Shown here: positions 1 through 8,252 of the stretch, in pieces
How the letters are laid out: every line of letters begins with the position of its first letter
Numbering within the stretch: position 1 is the stretch's first letter
DNA from: an uncultured Pseudomonadota bacterium
GTDB lineage: Bacteria > Desulfobacterota > Desulfobacteria > Desulfobacterales > Desulfobacteraceae
DNA length: 36,706 nucleotides
NCBI GenBank assembly: GCA_937880875.1
Contig: CALGRI010000106.1
Coordinates: 1 to 36,706 of the forward strand
Direction of reading: 5' to 3'
The notes under the pieces: generated by a model
Databases searched by the model: none
What the model was told of the DNA's origin: nothing
The model's input: only the letters and a program-made list of their open reading frames with translations
Made by a program: the position numbers and the translations under genes

Positions 1-1684
1 TCATTGCATCTGCTGTATCATCACCTCTTCTACTTGCAATGCCGATACTGATCGTTATACTAACCTCTCCTGATCTTGTGACCATTTTATGGTCGGCTAT
101 TTTTGCCCTCACGCGCTCATAGATCCTTTCTTCAACCAATCCGCTAGAAGAGGGCAAATCGGGTATAACGAATAAAAACTCTTCTCCACCGTATCGGCCC
201 ACAAGGTCATAAGGCCTAAGGGTGTTCTGGACAGTTTTGACAAAATTGCACAGGACATCGTCGCCCATCTGGTGACCATACTTGTCATTGACATGTTTGA
301 AGTGATCAATGTCACATAACCCAATGCTTAGCTTCAAGTTCCCCCTCTTAGCACGGGCCAGTTCTTCGCTCAGTCTGTCTAAAATGGCACGCCGGTTCGG
401 GGCTCCGGTTAAAGGATCATGTGTGGCCTCGTGTTCCAACTTCAAGTTAAGTAATTTTAATTCCTGTTTAGCCTGCTTCTGGTCAGTGATGTCTTTTAAA
501 ATTACAATCAGCTTTGATATTTTATTATTTAGATTTTTTATGCAGGATGCACTTATGATAACATCTATACTGCTGCCGTGCTTTGTAAGCCTTTGAGTCT
601 CAAATTGTACTTTATTCCCGGAGCCCAACAGCTCTTTTGTTTTTTCAGAAGTTATCTGTTCTTGATCATCAGGGACAAAGGGTATGCGCTTGCCTTTTAA
701 TTCATCCAAAGTCCATCCGAATACATCAACAAAGGCTGGATTCAGATATTCAGTCTCACCCTGATTGCTATATATTACAATTGGATCAGGAGTTGCAGAT
801 AGAATGGTTTTTAGTCGTTCTTCGCTCTCTTTCAGCGCTTCCTCAGTCTGTTTACGTTCGGTGATATCCTGTACCAGTGATGCCATGCCAATACCCCTGC
901 CATCAACATCTTTCAGGGCTGTATTGTACCACTCACATGTGATTCGCCTGCCGCCTTTAGTTATATTCTCGTTTATACTATGTGTATCACCACCTTTTTC
1001 AGATAACATATCCTGGAAAATGCCCTCAACCAATTCCTTCATATCTTCAGGAAGAATAAGTTCAGTAATATGTTTGCCGATAACCTCTTCTTTGGTATAA
1101 CCAAATATATTTTCGGCAGCAGGGTTCCACTCAACAGTCTTGAAATTCAAGTCCCAGGAAATTGCTCCAATCGGTGTATTTAAAAGATGAGTGGAAAGCA
1201 GCTGTTCACTCTTTCGCAACGTTTCCTCGATCTTCTTCCATTCGTTGATAACCTCATTGTATATAATGATACCACCGATTGAACCATCGGATTCATACCA
1301 GGGACGGCATTCCCAGCGTGTCCAATGCACGGAGCCGTCCTCTCTATAATAAGGATCTTCCTCTGCGCTTAACACCTCCCCGGCTAATGATTTTTGATGC
1401 ACGTCTTTCCATTTTTGAGGAAGATCCGGAAAAACATCATAGTGGCATTTGCCAATTACATGCTGCTCTTTAACCTTGTAATCAGTTAGATATCGTGTGC
1501 TGACATATATATACTTTAAATCCCTGTCAAATACGGCAATTGCACTTCGGGCATGAGAAATAATATAATCCATCAAATCGTGGGAGTGAATGAGTTGTTT
1601 TTCGCTGCGTTTGCGATTAGATTCTGCCTGCTCTAATTTTTGAATCTTTTTTTTTAATGCCTCATAGGTTGGTTTTTGCGCCAT
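1..1684 (-). CDS. PAS-PAS-PAS-GGDEF diguanylate cyclase (3' end cut by window edge)
   Basis: Reading the minus strand from an ATG at 1684-1682 gives 561 open codons that run off the left edge. The start has a good ribosome binding site (AAAGGAAA) about 6-8 bases upstream. A short N-terminal coiled coil (about residues 5-35) precedes three PAS-like segments (about 40-150, 165-285, 290-405), each ending in the DITERKQ/DITDQKQ-type linker typical of PAS sensor chains. A GGDEF domain follows from about 415 (HDPLTGAPNRR, then CDIDHFKHVND). The signature is GGEEF at 499-503, so cyclase activity (two GTP to c-di-GMP) is expected. RxxD at 490-493 is exactly five residues before GGEEF and matches the product-inhibition I-site. 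I see no membrane segment, so it is probably cytosolic, and the ligand of the PAS domains is unknown. It lies downstream of hrpA on the same strand. Confidence 0.93.
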   Translation of the reverse strand, partial: MAQKPTYEALKKKIQKLEQAESNRKRSEKQLIHSHDLMDYIISHARSAIAVFDRDLKYIYVSTRYLTDYKVKEQHVIGKCHYDVFPDLPQKWKDVHQKSLAGEVLSAEEDPYYREDGSVHWTRWECRPWYESDGSIGGIIIYNEVINEWKKIEETLRKSEQLLSTHLLNTPIGAISWDLNFKTVEWNPAAENIFGYTKEEVIGKHITELILPEDMKELVEGIFQDMLSEKGGDTHSINENITKGGRRITCEWYNTALKDVDGRGIGMASLVQDITERKQTEEALKESEERLKTILSATPDPIVIYSNQGETEYLNPAFVDVFGWTLDELKGKRIPFVPDDQEQITSEKTKELLGSGNKVQFETQRLTKHGSSIDVIISASCIKNLNNKISKLIVILKDITDQKQAKQELKLLNLKLEHEATHDPLTGAPNRRAILDRLSEELARAKRGNLKLSIGLCDIDHFKHVNDKYGHQMGDDVLCNFVKTVQNTLRPYDLVGRYGGEEFLFVIPDLPSSSGLVEERIYERVRAKIADHKMVTRSGEVSITISIGIASRRGDDTADAM

Positions 1685-1696
1685 GTGACTTTCCTT

Positions 1697-1879
1697 TTAT
1701 GTCAAATTAGGCTTGATTCTTGGAGCAGAATGCTTGCCTCCAGCACACTTCCCAGGCCATAAGACCATCAGAATGCGTTTAATATTCTGGTCAATCCAAA
1801 TAAGAATTACAATAACATATATTGTGGCGCAAGGTAAATTGATTAATTTCGGGAAAATTTTGTTGAACAAATTGTTCAT
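1697..1879 (-). CDS. possible small membrane protein (60 aa) overlapping the hrpA stop
   Basis: The ATG (1879-1877) overlaps the hrpA TGA (1881-1879) as ATGA, an arrangement often used for translational coupling. The product would be 60 residues with one hydrophobic stretch (about residues 14-30, including ATIYVIVILIWI) and a basic C-terminus. It ends 12 bases before the GGDEF gene start. I recognise no family, and the coding signal is weak. It could equally be spacer between hrpA and the cyclase gene. Confidence 0.22.
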   Translation of the reverse strand: MNNLFNKIFPKLINLPCATIYVIVILIWIDQNIKRILMVLWPGKCAGGKHSAPRIKPNLT

Positions 1880-4800
1880 CAGAGCATTGTAGATAGTTTG
1901 ATTAAAAATGCATCCAGTTTTTTGGCAGAAATCTTTATGGCTGTTTTCAGTTCCGGAGCAAATAAAGAAATTTTATATTCTTCTAAAAGCCAGAAAAACT
2001 GTTCTATTCTTTGGGATTTTTCTGGCATTGAGTCTTTTGAAAGCGAGGTTAAAAGATTATTCAGGTGAATGGTGTAATCGGTTAGCTGTAATGCTTTTTT
2101 TTCTTCTTTTAAAGGATTGTTAACCGCTCTTTGGGCCCTGATCCGGGTACAGGCGATATAGCGGTGAAGCTGTTTGATCCTTTCGTAATCATACAGGTCA
2201 ACAAAATTTTCAGGCACAAGGTGTTTGAGATCTTTGAACAGCCCGGTTAATATTATAAAGATTTTTTCTTTTTTCTGATGTTGAAAAGATAACTTCTGGA
2301 TAAGTTCAAAGCAGGATTGATATTCTTTTCCCAGAACAAGAAAGGTTTTAATAAAGTCCTGTCCCGTATTGAAAAGCTGTTTTAATTGGGTCTGGGCATG
2401 AAGCTCAAACGCTTTTTTTGTTCTGAGATTTTTTTCAAACAGGGTATGGGTGATAATATTGAACAAGGATTGCTGAAATTTTGTCTGGCCATTGAAAAAA
2501 GGCGCCATCTGTTTTATCCCGGAAGATGCATTGATGTCTTTTCTAAGCGCCTTGAAATCATCTGGATAAGATAGTTTAAATAATTCTTTTATCCCCTGGC
2601 AATGGGATTCAAAAGCCACCTGTTCTGAATTGAAAAGCCTGAGGGATATTATTGGGGGTCTGGTTTTTGAATCAGGTTGTGTTTCAATTTTCAGGCCAAA
2701 AAAGCCTTTCCGGGTAAATTCCTTGTCCTGGGATATGATAATAAAGTCTTCAAGGTCTTTAAAATTCCATTCTCTGATATCGATTATTTCATGTTCTTTT
2801 TGGGCTCTTTCAAAGGCATTGTTTTTTTGGGGAATGGTAGTTGCTGAAAATTGATTTAAAACGGCTTTATCCCGCAAGGCTTTTATCTCATGGCCTTTTT
2901 CATCCCGGATGGAGAATCGCATTTTTAAGTGGTCCGCAAGTTCTTTATCAGACCAGAGATTTGCCGGGATGATAAAATTAAATCGGTTTTGAATAAAGGC
3001 GGAGAGCTGTGAAAACAAGGGGGCATCTTCGTTTGGCAATTCTCTTGCAATGATGGCTGCTTTTTCAGACACAGGCACCAGTTTTACCCGGTATTTTTTG
3101 GGGAGCGCCTTTATCAGGGCGGCAATTTTTTCTTCAAACAGGCCTGGAACCAGCCTGTCCACACTGTTTTTTGAGACAAGCATGGCTGAGGCAGCAGGAA
3201 CGTTCAGGGTGATTCCATCTTTTTTAGACCCGGGATTGAATTCATATTCCAGCCTGAATTTAGCCTGGGCCATTTTCAGGGTATCGGGGAATAAAGACAG
3301 TTCATGTCCATCAAAGGCAGATTTTTGAAGATCTTCCAGTGTCATTTTTAAAAAATCCTGGTTTTTCTGGTCTTTAATAAATTTGGAAAAGGTTCTGATA
3401 TTATAAAAAGGCCCTGGCAGTCTTGACTGGTAAAAAGCAAAAATATCCTCTTCTGATGCCAGAATATCCTTTTTTCGCCGTTTATGTTCAAGGGTTTCAA
3501 GCTCATCCATGAGTTGAAGGTTATGGGTCATAAATTCAAATTTTTGAAGGATTTCTCCCTGGACCAGAGCATGACGTATAAATATTTCCCCTGATTCTTC
3601 GGGGTTTATCTGGCCATAAGCAATATTTCGGTCATTTACAATAATCAGTCCAAACAGGGATATCTGTTCTTTTGCAATCACTTCACCGCGTTTTTTTTCC
3701 CAGTGTGGATCTGAATAGGTATGGACACAAAGGTCTTTGCCGATCTGTTCAAGCCATTCAGGATCAATGGTGGCAACCGTTCTTGCAAAAAGCTGACTGG
3801 TTTTCACAAATTCCGCCGCCACAATCCAGTTGCTGGCAGTCTTAAAAAGACCTGATCCGGGGAATATCATTGCCTGCTGGCCCTTTGCAGCGCTGAAGAG
3901 GTGTTTTTCCTTTTTATGGGCAATATTGGCAAGATACCCGGCTAAAATGGCTTTATGCAGGGCAATATATAAAGGCCCGCCAAATTCAAATTCTTTAGCT
4001 TTCATGCCAGAGGTTCCTGTTGGAGGGGTAAATTCTTTTTCACCCTGCAAATCATGGTCTTTCAGTATCCTGATAATCTGGCCATGAATTTCATTCCATT
4101 CCCTCATGCGTTTAAAGGACAGGAAGTGGTCCTGGCAGTATTTTTTGAGTCTGGCGCGGGAACTTAATTCTTTTTCAGCAGTTTTAACCGCATTCCATAT
4201 ATTTAGAAGCGTAATAAAATCAGAACCCGGGTCTTTGTACAATGCATGTTTTTGATCGGCTGCCTGGGTTTTATCTGCCGGCCTTTGCCGTGGATCTGCA
4301 ATGGCAAGGACCGTTGTAATGATAGCAGCTTCTTTCAAGCATCCGTTTCTGTCGGCTTCTATCAAGATCCTGGATAATTTGGGATCTATGGGAAGCCTGG
4401 CCATGGTCCGTCCGATTTTTGTCAGAGCATATGTTTTTTTCTTTTTTTGTATTTTGTGGGACTTTTCTTCTTTAATAGCGGAAAGTTCAATCAAGGTATC
4501 AAATCCGTCCTTAACACTTTTGGGCACTGGTGTATCAATGAATGGAAAGGTAGCGACATCCCCGAGATTTAATGAGATCATTCGTAATATGACTTCAGCA
4601 AGGTTGCTTCTTAAGATTTCAGGGGAGGTAAAAAAAGGCCTGGCCCCAAAATCATCTTCATCAAACAACCGTATGCAGATTCCATTTTCCACCCTGCCGC
4701 AACGGCCCAGCCTCTGGTTGGCGGAAGACTGGGAAATAGGGCTGACGGGAAGGGAGGTGGTCCTTGTCCGGGGAGAATACTCAGGAATCCTTGCAAGCCC

Positions 4801-5799
4801 TGTGTCAACTACATATTTAATCCCGGGTATGGTCAAGGAGGTTTCTGCCACATTGGTTGCAACGATGATCTTTCGTCCAACTTGCCGGGAAAAAATTTTG
4901 GCCTGCTCATTTGCTGAAAGTCTTGCAAAAAGAGGCAGAACCGTGACACTGGGATGATTTTTTCCCCGGATCAATTCTATGGTTTCTCCGATATCCTGCT
5001 CTGTGGGCATGAATACTAGGATGTCACCGGACCTGGATTGGGAAAGAAGAAGATTTACAGCATCTGCTGCAGCTTCCACATACCCCTGGTCTTCAATGGT
5101 CCCATTTCCATCCTCTTTATTTAAAAAGGGCATATAGATAGTCTCAACCGGGTACATCCGTCCTGTGACTTCAATGATAGGAGCATTGTCAAAGGCTTTG
5201 GAAAATTTTTGCGTATCAATGGTGGCAGATGTGATTATCAGTTTGAGATCATTCCTTTTTTTAACCAGGTCTCTCAAAATGCCCAGGGTGAAGTCAATAT
5301 TCAGGCTTCGTTCGTGGGCTTCATCTACAATAATGGTATCATATTCATTTAAGAACCTGTCGCCTTGAGTTTCCGCAAGCAGTATCCCATCCGTCATTAT
5401 TTTTATACAGGTCTGGCCCCGGGTTTTATCATCAAATCTGATTTTATATCCAACAGACTGGCCAATACTTTCATTGAGTTCCTCGGCAATTCGTTTTGCA
5501 ACATTGATGGCCGCTATTCGTCTTGGCTGTGTACAGCCGATCATTCCTTTTATTCCCTGTCCTGCTTCAAGACAGAATTTGGGAATCTGGGTGGTTTTTC
5601 CAGACCCTGTTTCCCCAGAAATAATCACCACTTTATTGTTTTTAATGGCATTGATGATGTCTTGTTTTTTTGAGGTGATGGGCAGATCAGGGTTAAAAAT
5701 TATGTTGGAAGGCCTGCTAAACTGCCGGTCTTTTTTCTTTCTTGTCACTGATCCTCTTTTCGGGTCTATTGTCGAATCTATTTTTTTGGGTTTATTCAT
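1879..5799 (-). CDS. hrpA: ATP-dependent DEAH-box RNA helicase HrpA
   Basis: The 1306-residue length matches full-length HrpA (about 1300 in E. coli). Motif I GETGSGKT is at 62-69, motif II DEAH at 159-162 and motif III SAT at 191-193. Motif VI, NQRLGRCGR, lies in the second RecA-like domain. Winged-helix/HA2 and OB-fold regions and the long HrpA-specific C-terminal region follow. HrpA-family helicases use ATP to remodel RNA, and in E. coli HrpA has been linked to rescue of stalled or collided ribosomes. The N-terminal extension before motif I is somewhat short and very basic. The ATG at 5799 has no convincing Shine-Dalgarno sequence, and a candidate promoter upstream would put the transcript start almost at the ATG. 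The next genes downstream are the doubtful 60-residue ORF and the GGDEF cyclase, so a loose transcription unit is possible. Confidence 0.97.
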   Translation of the reverse strand: MNKPKKIDSTIDPKRGSVTRKKKDRQFSRPSNIIFNPDLPITSKKQDIINAIKNNKVVIISGETGSGKTTQIPKFCLEAGQGIKGMIGCTQPRRIAAINVAKRIAEELNESIGQSVGYKIRFDDKTRGQTCIKIMTDGILLAETQGDRFLNEYDTIIVDEAHERSLNIDFTLGILRDLVKKRNDLKLIITSATIDTQKFSKAFDNAPIIEVTGRMYPVETIYMPFLNKEDGNGTIEDQGYVEAAADAVNLLLSQSRSGDILVFMPTEQDIGETIELIRGKNHPSVTVLPLFARLSANEQAKIFSRQVGRKIIVATNVAETSLTIPGIKYVVDTGLARIPEYSPRTRTTSLPVSPISQSSANQRLGRCGRVENGICIRLFDEDDFGARPFFTSPEILRSNLAEVILRMISLNLGDVATFPFIDTPVPKSVKDGFDTLIELSAIKEEKSHKIQKKKKTYALTKIGRTMARLPIDPKLSRILIEADRNGCLKEAAIITTVLAIADPRQRPADKTQAADQKHALYKDPGSDFITLLNIWNAVKTAEKELSSRARLKKYCQDHFLSFKRMREWNEIHGQIIRILKDHDLQGEKEFTPPTGTSGMKAKEFEFGGPLYIALHKAILAGYLANIAHKKEKHLFSAAKGQQAMIFPGSGLFKTASNWIVAAEFVKTSQLFARTVATIDPEWLEQIGKDLCVHTYSDPHWEKKRGEVIAKEQISLFGLIIVNDRNIAYGQINPEESGEIFIRHALVQGEILQKFEFMTHNLQLMDELETLEHKRRKKDILASEEDIFAFYQSRLPGPFYNIRTFSKFIKDQKNQDFLKMTLEDLQKSAFDGHELSLFPDTLKMAQAKFRLEYEFNPGSKKDGITLNVPAASAMLVSKNSVDRLVPGLFEEKIAALIKALPKKYRVKLVPVSEKAAIIARELPNEDAPLFSQLSAFIQNRFNFIIPANLWSDKELADHLKMRFSIRDEKGHEIKALRDKAVLNQFSATTIPQKNNAFERAQKEHEIIDIREWNFKDLEDFIIISQDKEFTRKGFFGLKIETQPDSKTRPPIISLRLFNSEQVAFESHCQGIKELFKLSYPDDFKALRKDINASSGIKQMAPFFNGQTKFQQSLFNIITHTLFEKNLRTKKAFELHAQTQLKQLFNTGQDFIKTFLVLGKEYQSCFELIQKLSFQHQKKEKIFIILTGLFKDLKHLVPENFVDLYDYERIKQLHRYIACTRIRAQRAVNNPLKEEKKALQLTDYTIHLNNLLTSLSKDSMPEKSQRIEQFFWLLEEYKISLFAPELKTAIKISAKKLDAFLIKLSTML

Positions 5800-5807
5800 A
5801 GCAGTTG

Positions 5808-5836
5808 AATAGTAACTTAAAGTTCAAAAATGTCAA
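5808..5836 (-). promoter_or_regulatory. candidate sigma-70 promoter for hrpA
   Basis: On the minus strand a perfect -35 box, TTGACA (5836-5831), is followed after 17 bases by a weak -10 box, ACTATT (5813-5808). The predicted start of transcription (about 5801) is within a few bases of the hrpA ATG at 5799. That fits the lack of a ribosome binding site and would make the mRNA nearly leaderless. The -10 matches consensus at only three of six positions. Confidence 0.3.
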
Positions 5837-5978
5837 ATTTTGAATCTTTATTTTTAAAATATGGTTGACATGAAAGACGGAATAAGAGAAAAAGAACTTT
5901 GTTTAAAAAATTTTAGTTAATATACGATAAGGTGATGAAAAGACTTTAAATTTGGATATACAGGGGGAAAACAATAGC

Positions 5979-7298
5979 ATGGGAGATACAGCTATTAAAA
6001 TTGGAGGCGCAAGGAAGAGCGTTTTTAAAGATAAGGTAATGAAGCTTTTGCCTGATGGCGGGAATTTGAATGCATGCCTGACATGCGGTGCTTGTGCATC
6101 AGGTTGTCCTGCAACGGGTCTTGAAGGAATGGATCCAAGAAAGTTCCTGAGAATGGCAGCACTTGGAATGGATGAAGAAGTGTTGAACTCAAACTGGGTA
6201 TGGATGTGTACCATGTGTATGCGGTGTATTTATGTCTGTCCCATGGAAATTAATATTCCCCAGCTTGTATTCAATGCAAGAGCGCAATGGCCAAGAGATG
6301 AAAGACCAAAAGGTATCAGGGGTTCATGCGACATGGCATTAAAGAACGACACCTGTTCTGCCATGGGTGCCAATGAAGAAGATTTTCAATTTGTTGTGGA
6401 AGATGTTCTTGAAGAATACCAGGAAGCACAGCCTGAATTTGAAGAGATGACGGCAGATGTAAACCGGGAAGGGGCCTATTATTTTTTGAACCAGAACTCC
6501 AGAGAGCCTGTAACAGAACCTGATGAAATGGTTCCGCTTTGGAAGATCCTGCACCTTGCAGGGGCAGACTGGACCTATGGCACAAAAGGCTGGGCAGCGG
6601 AAAATTATTGCATGTTTCTGGCTGAAAATGAAACCTGGGAAAAAATTATCCGGACAAAGGTAAAAGCCGTGGAGGATCTGGGCTGTAAAGTCTGGCTCAA
6701 CACGGAGTGAGGGCACGAACTTTTCGCAGTCCTGGCAGGACTGAAAAAATTCAAGATCCCTTACAATTTTGAAATTAAAAGTATTATTCAACTTTATGCT
6801 CAATGGATCAGGGAAGGCAAACTCAAACCGTCTTCTGACTGGAACAAAGACAGGAAAATCAAGTTCACACTTCAGGATCCCTGTCAGCTGGTGAGGAAAA
6901 CGCTTGGTGACCCGGTTGCCGAAGAAATGAGATATGTTGTCAAGAAAGTTGTGGGTGAAGAAAATTTAATTGACATGACACCCAATAAATCAAATAATTT
7001 TTGCTGCGGCGGCGGTGGCGGATTCCTCCAGTCTGGTTTTCAGGAGCAAAGAAGGGCTTATGGACAGACAAAGGCCAACCAGATCCTTGCAACAAAAGCC
7101 ACCTATTGCATCACCCCATGCCATAATTGTCATGCCCAGGTGCATGATATGGCCGAGGTCAATGACCATGCATGGGAAACAGTTCATCTGTGGACTCTGT
7201 TAAATCTTTCCCTGGGTATACTGGGCCCTAATGAAAGAACCTATCTTGGTGATGATTTAAAAGAAGTGGATGTGTTTCACCCGGAATCTGCCATGTAA
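5979..7298 (+). CDS. HdrD/TmcB/HmcF-like CCG-domain iron-sulfur protein with in-frame TGA read as selenocysteine (Sec244)
   Basis: Two ORFs in the same frame are separated only by TGA at 6708-6710. Read through, they give a 439-residue protein. The ATG at 5979 is preferred over the upstream TTG at 5952 because AGGGGG lies about 11 bases before it. Two 4Fe-4S motifs come first (C33/C36/C39/C43 and C77/C80/C83/C87). The TGA falls at residue 244 in NTE-U-GHEL, where relatives such as DsrK/TmcB-type proteins have Cys in a CGH motif. A canonical CCG motif follows (C302, C342-C343, C377, C381, C384). CCG domains bind unusual 4Fe-4S clusters in heterodisulfide-reductase-like subunits, so the protein probably transfers electrons to or from a thiol/disulfide or membrane partner. 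No partner subunit (cytochrome, HdrE/TmcC-like membrane protein, HdrA) is adjacent, so substrate and partner are unknown. A disabling Cys-to-TGA mutation is the main alternative. Confidence 0.85.
6708..6752 (+). promoter_or_regulatory. UGA selenocysteine codon plus SECIS-like hairpin
   Basis: Twenty-two bases after the UGA (6708-6710) lies the apical loop UGGCA (6733-6737) closed by a perfect 6-bp stem, CAGUCC/GGACUG (6727-6732 with 6738-6743). Below a CG/AA internal mismatch, UUUU (6721-6724) pairs with AAAA (6746-6749), then GAA (6717-6719) with UUC (6750-6752). A G sits at the second loop position, and the UGA-to-loop distance falls in the range usual for bacterial SECIS elements. The hairpin lies inside coding sequence, as expected for bacterial selenoprotein mRNAs read by SelB. 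Confidence 0.75.
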
Positions 7299-7328
7299 TT
7301 TGCATATCTGAAATTTTAAGATTAAGTC

Positions 7329-7369
7329 AGCCTTATACAGCAAGTAATTTGCTGTATAAGGCTTTTTTT
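7329..7369 (+). terminator. strong Rho-independent terminator after the selenoprotein gene
   Basis: A perfect 15-bp stem (AGCCTTATACAGCAA at 7329-7343 with its complement at 7349-7363), a GTAAT loop and a run of seven T (7363-7369) lie 30 bases after the TAA at 7296-7298. It separates this gene from parA and shows that the mRNA is meant to extend past the internal TGA to this point. Confidence 0.93.
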
Positions 7370-7457
7370 ATGGTTTATATTTTTAAAAATAAAAAATAAG
7401 ATTTGAGAATTTTAATAGTTTGCCTAAGAAAATTAATTGTGGTAATGAAATCTGATC

Positions 7458-8252
7458 ATGACTCAAATTATCAGTATAGCAAACCAGAAAGGTGGCGTTG
7501 GAAAAACAACGACCGCTGTTAATCTTTCAGCCGCTCTTGCCACAATCGGAAAAAAAGTATTGCTTGTTGATTGTGATTCCCAGGCAAATGCAACAACAGG
7601 TATGGGGATCGATAAACCCTCCCTGGAATATTCTTTGTACCAGGGCCTGATTGGTGAGATTGGGGTTGAAGATATTATTTTTCCCACTATTTTACCAAAA
7701 TTAATGATGATTCCGGCTGATACGGATCTCATAGGCTTTGAAATTGAGATGGTGTCGGAAAGGGACAGGGAGAAAAAGCTTAAAACGCTTCTGGAACCGG
7801 TAAAGGGAAATTTTGATTATATTATCATTGATTGCCCTCCGGCTTTAAGTTTGTTGACATTAAACGCGTTTGCAGCTTCAGATTCAGTTTTGATACCCCT
7901 TCAGAGTGAATTTTATGCACTGGAAGGCCTGGGGCAACTCCTGGATACCATTAAACGCGTTAAAGCATCTTTTAATCCCGGATTGAAGATCAAAGGGATC
8001 CTTTTGACCATGTATGACAAACGAACAAATCTTGCTCAAAATGTTGTTGAAGATGCAAAAAAATATTTCAAAGATATGGTTTTCAAAACAAAAATACCGC
8101 GTAATGTGAGGCTTGGAGAAGCACCAAGCTATGGATTGCCGATTATTTTATATGATAAGCTGTCAACAGGGTCAAAAAGTTATATTACTTTTGCAAGGGA
8201 ACTTCTAACCCGGAGGTCACACGTAACCCGGAGGTCACACGTAAAAAGATGA
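7458..8252 (+). CDS. parA: chromosome partitioning ATPase ParA (Soj)
   Basis: The 264-residue deviant-Walker ParA/Soj ATPase has no N-terminal DNA-binding extension, which is typical of chromosomal ParA. The deviant Walker A is KGGVGKTT at residues 11-18, followed by DCDSQANAT (A') and Walker B (DYIIIDCPP). ParA forms an ATP-dependent nucleoid gradient and, with ParB-parS, segregates the origin region. The C-terminus carries an in-frame duplication, TRRSHV-TRRSHV-KR, produced by the 18-bp tandem DNA repeat at 8206-8241; this tail is not a usual part of the family. The stop codon overlaps the parB start (ATGA). The ATG at 7458 has only a weak ribosome binding site. Confidence 0.97.
   Translation: MTQIISIANQKGGVGKTTTAVNLSAALATIGKKVLLVDCDSQANATTGMGIDKPSLEYSLYQGLIGEIGVEDIIFPTILPKLMMIPADTDLIGFEIEMVSERDREKKLKTLLEPVKGNFDYIIIDCPPALSLLTLNAFAASDSVLIPLQSEFYALEGLGQLLDTIKRVKASFNPGLKIKGILLTMYDKRTNLAQNVVEDAKKYFKDMVFKTKIPRNVRLGEAPSYGLPIILYDKLSTGSKSYITFARELLTRRSHVTRRSHVKR
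8206..8241 (+). repeat. two tandem copies of an 18-bp unit at the parA 3' end
   Basis: The unit taacccggaggtcacacg occurs twice head-to-tail (8206-8223 and 8224-8241) with no mismatch. It is in frame with parA and adds six residues per copy to its C-terminus. Each copy contains GGAGG, a perfect Shine-Dalgarno core (8212-8216 and 8230-8234). The second copy is 14 bases before the parB ATG at 8249 and 17 before the next in-frame ATG. Confidence 0.95.

Noticed and set aside
4301-4957. 218-residue plus-strand ORF
   Set aside because: Antisense shadow within the conserved helicase domains of hrpA; no recognisable protein features.
5865-5870. Plus-strand TTGACA as -35 of the selenoprotein gene
   Set aside because: No acceptable -10 box lies 16-18 bases downstream. 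A weaker pair near 5899-5926 is possible but not convincing.
5952-6710. A separate 252-residue protein ending at the TGA, plus a second protein from GTG 6891 to 7298
   Set aside because: The frame and homology continue through the TGA, bases 6711-6890 also encode family sequence, and a SECIS-like hairpin follows. The TTG at 5952 is also weaker than the ATG at 5979, which has AGGGGG upstream.
6708-6710. Simple nonsense mutation (pseudogene) in place of selenocysteine
   Set aside because: TGA rather than TAA/TAG, exactly at a conserved Cys position, with a correctly spaced hairpin and otherwise intact motifs and terminator. Not fully excluded without sel genes.
7273-7288. parS-like sequence TGTTTCAC just upstream of parA
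   Set aside because: Only one half of the palindrome matches; the second half is poor, and it lies within the end of the selenoprotein coding sequence.
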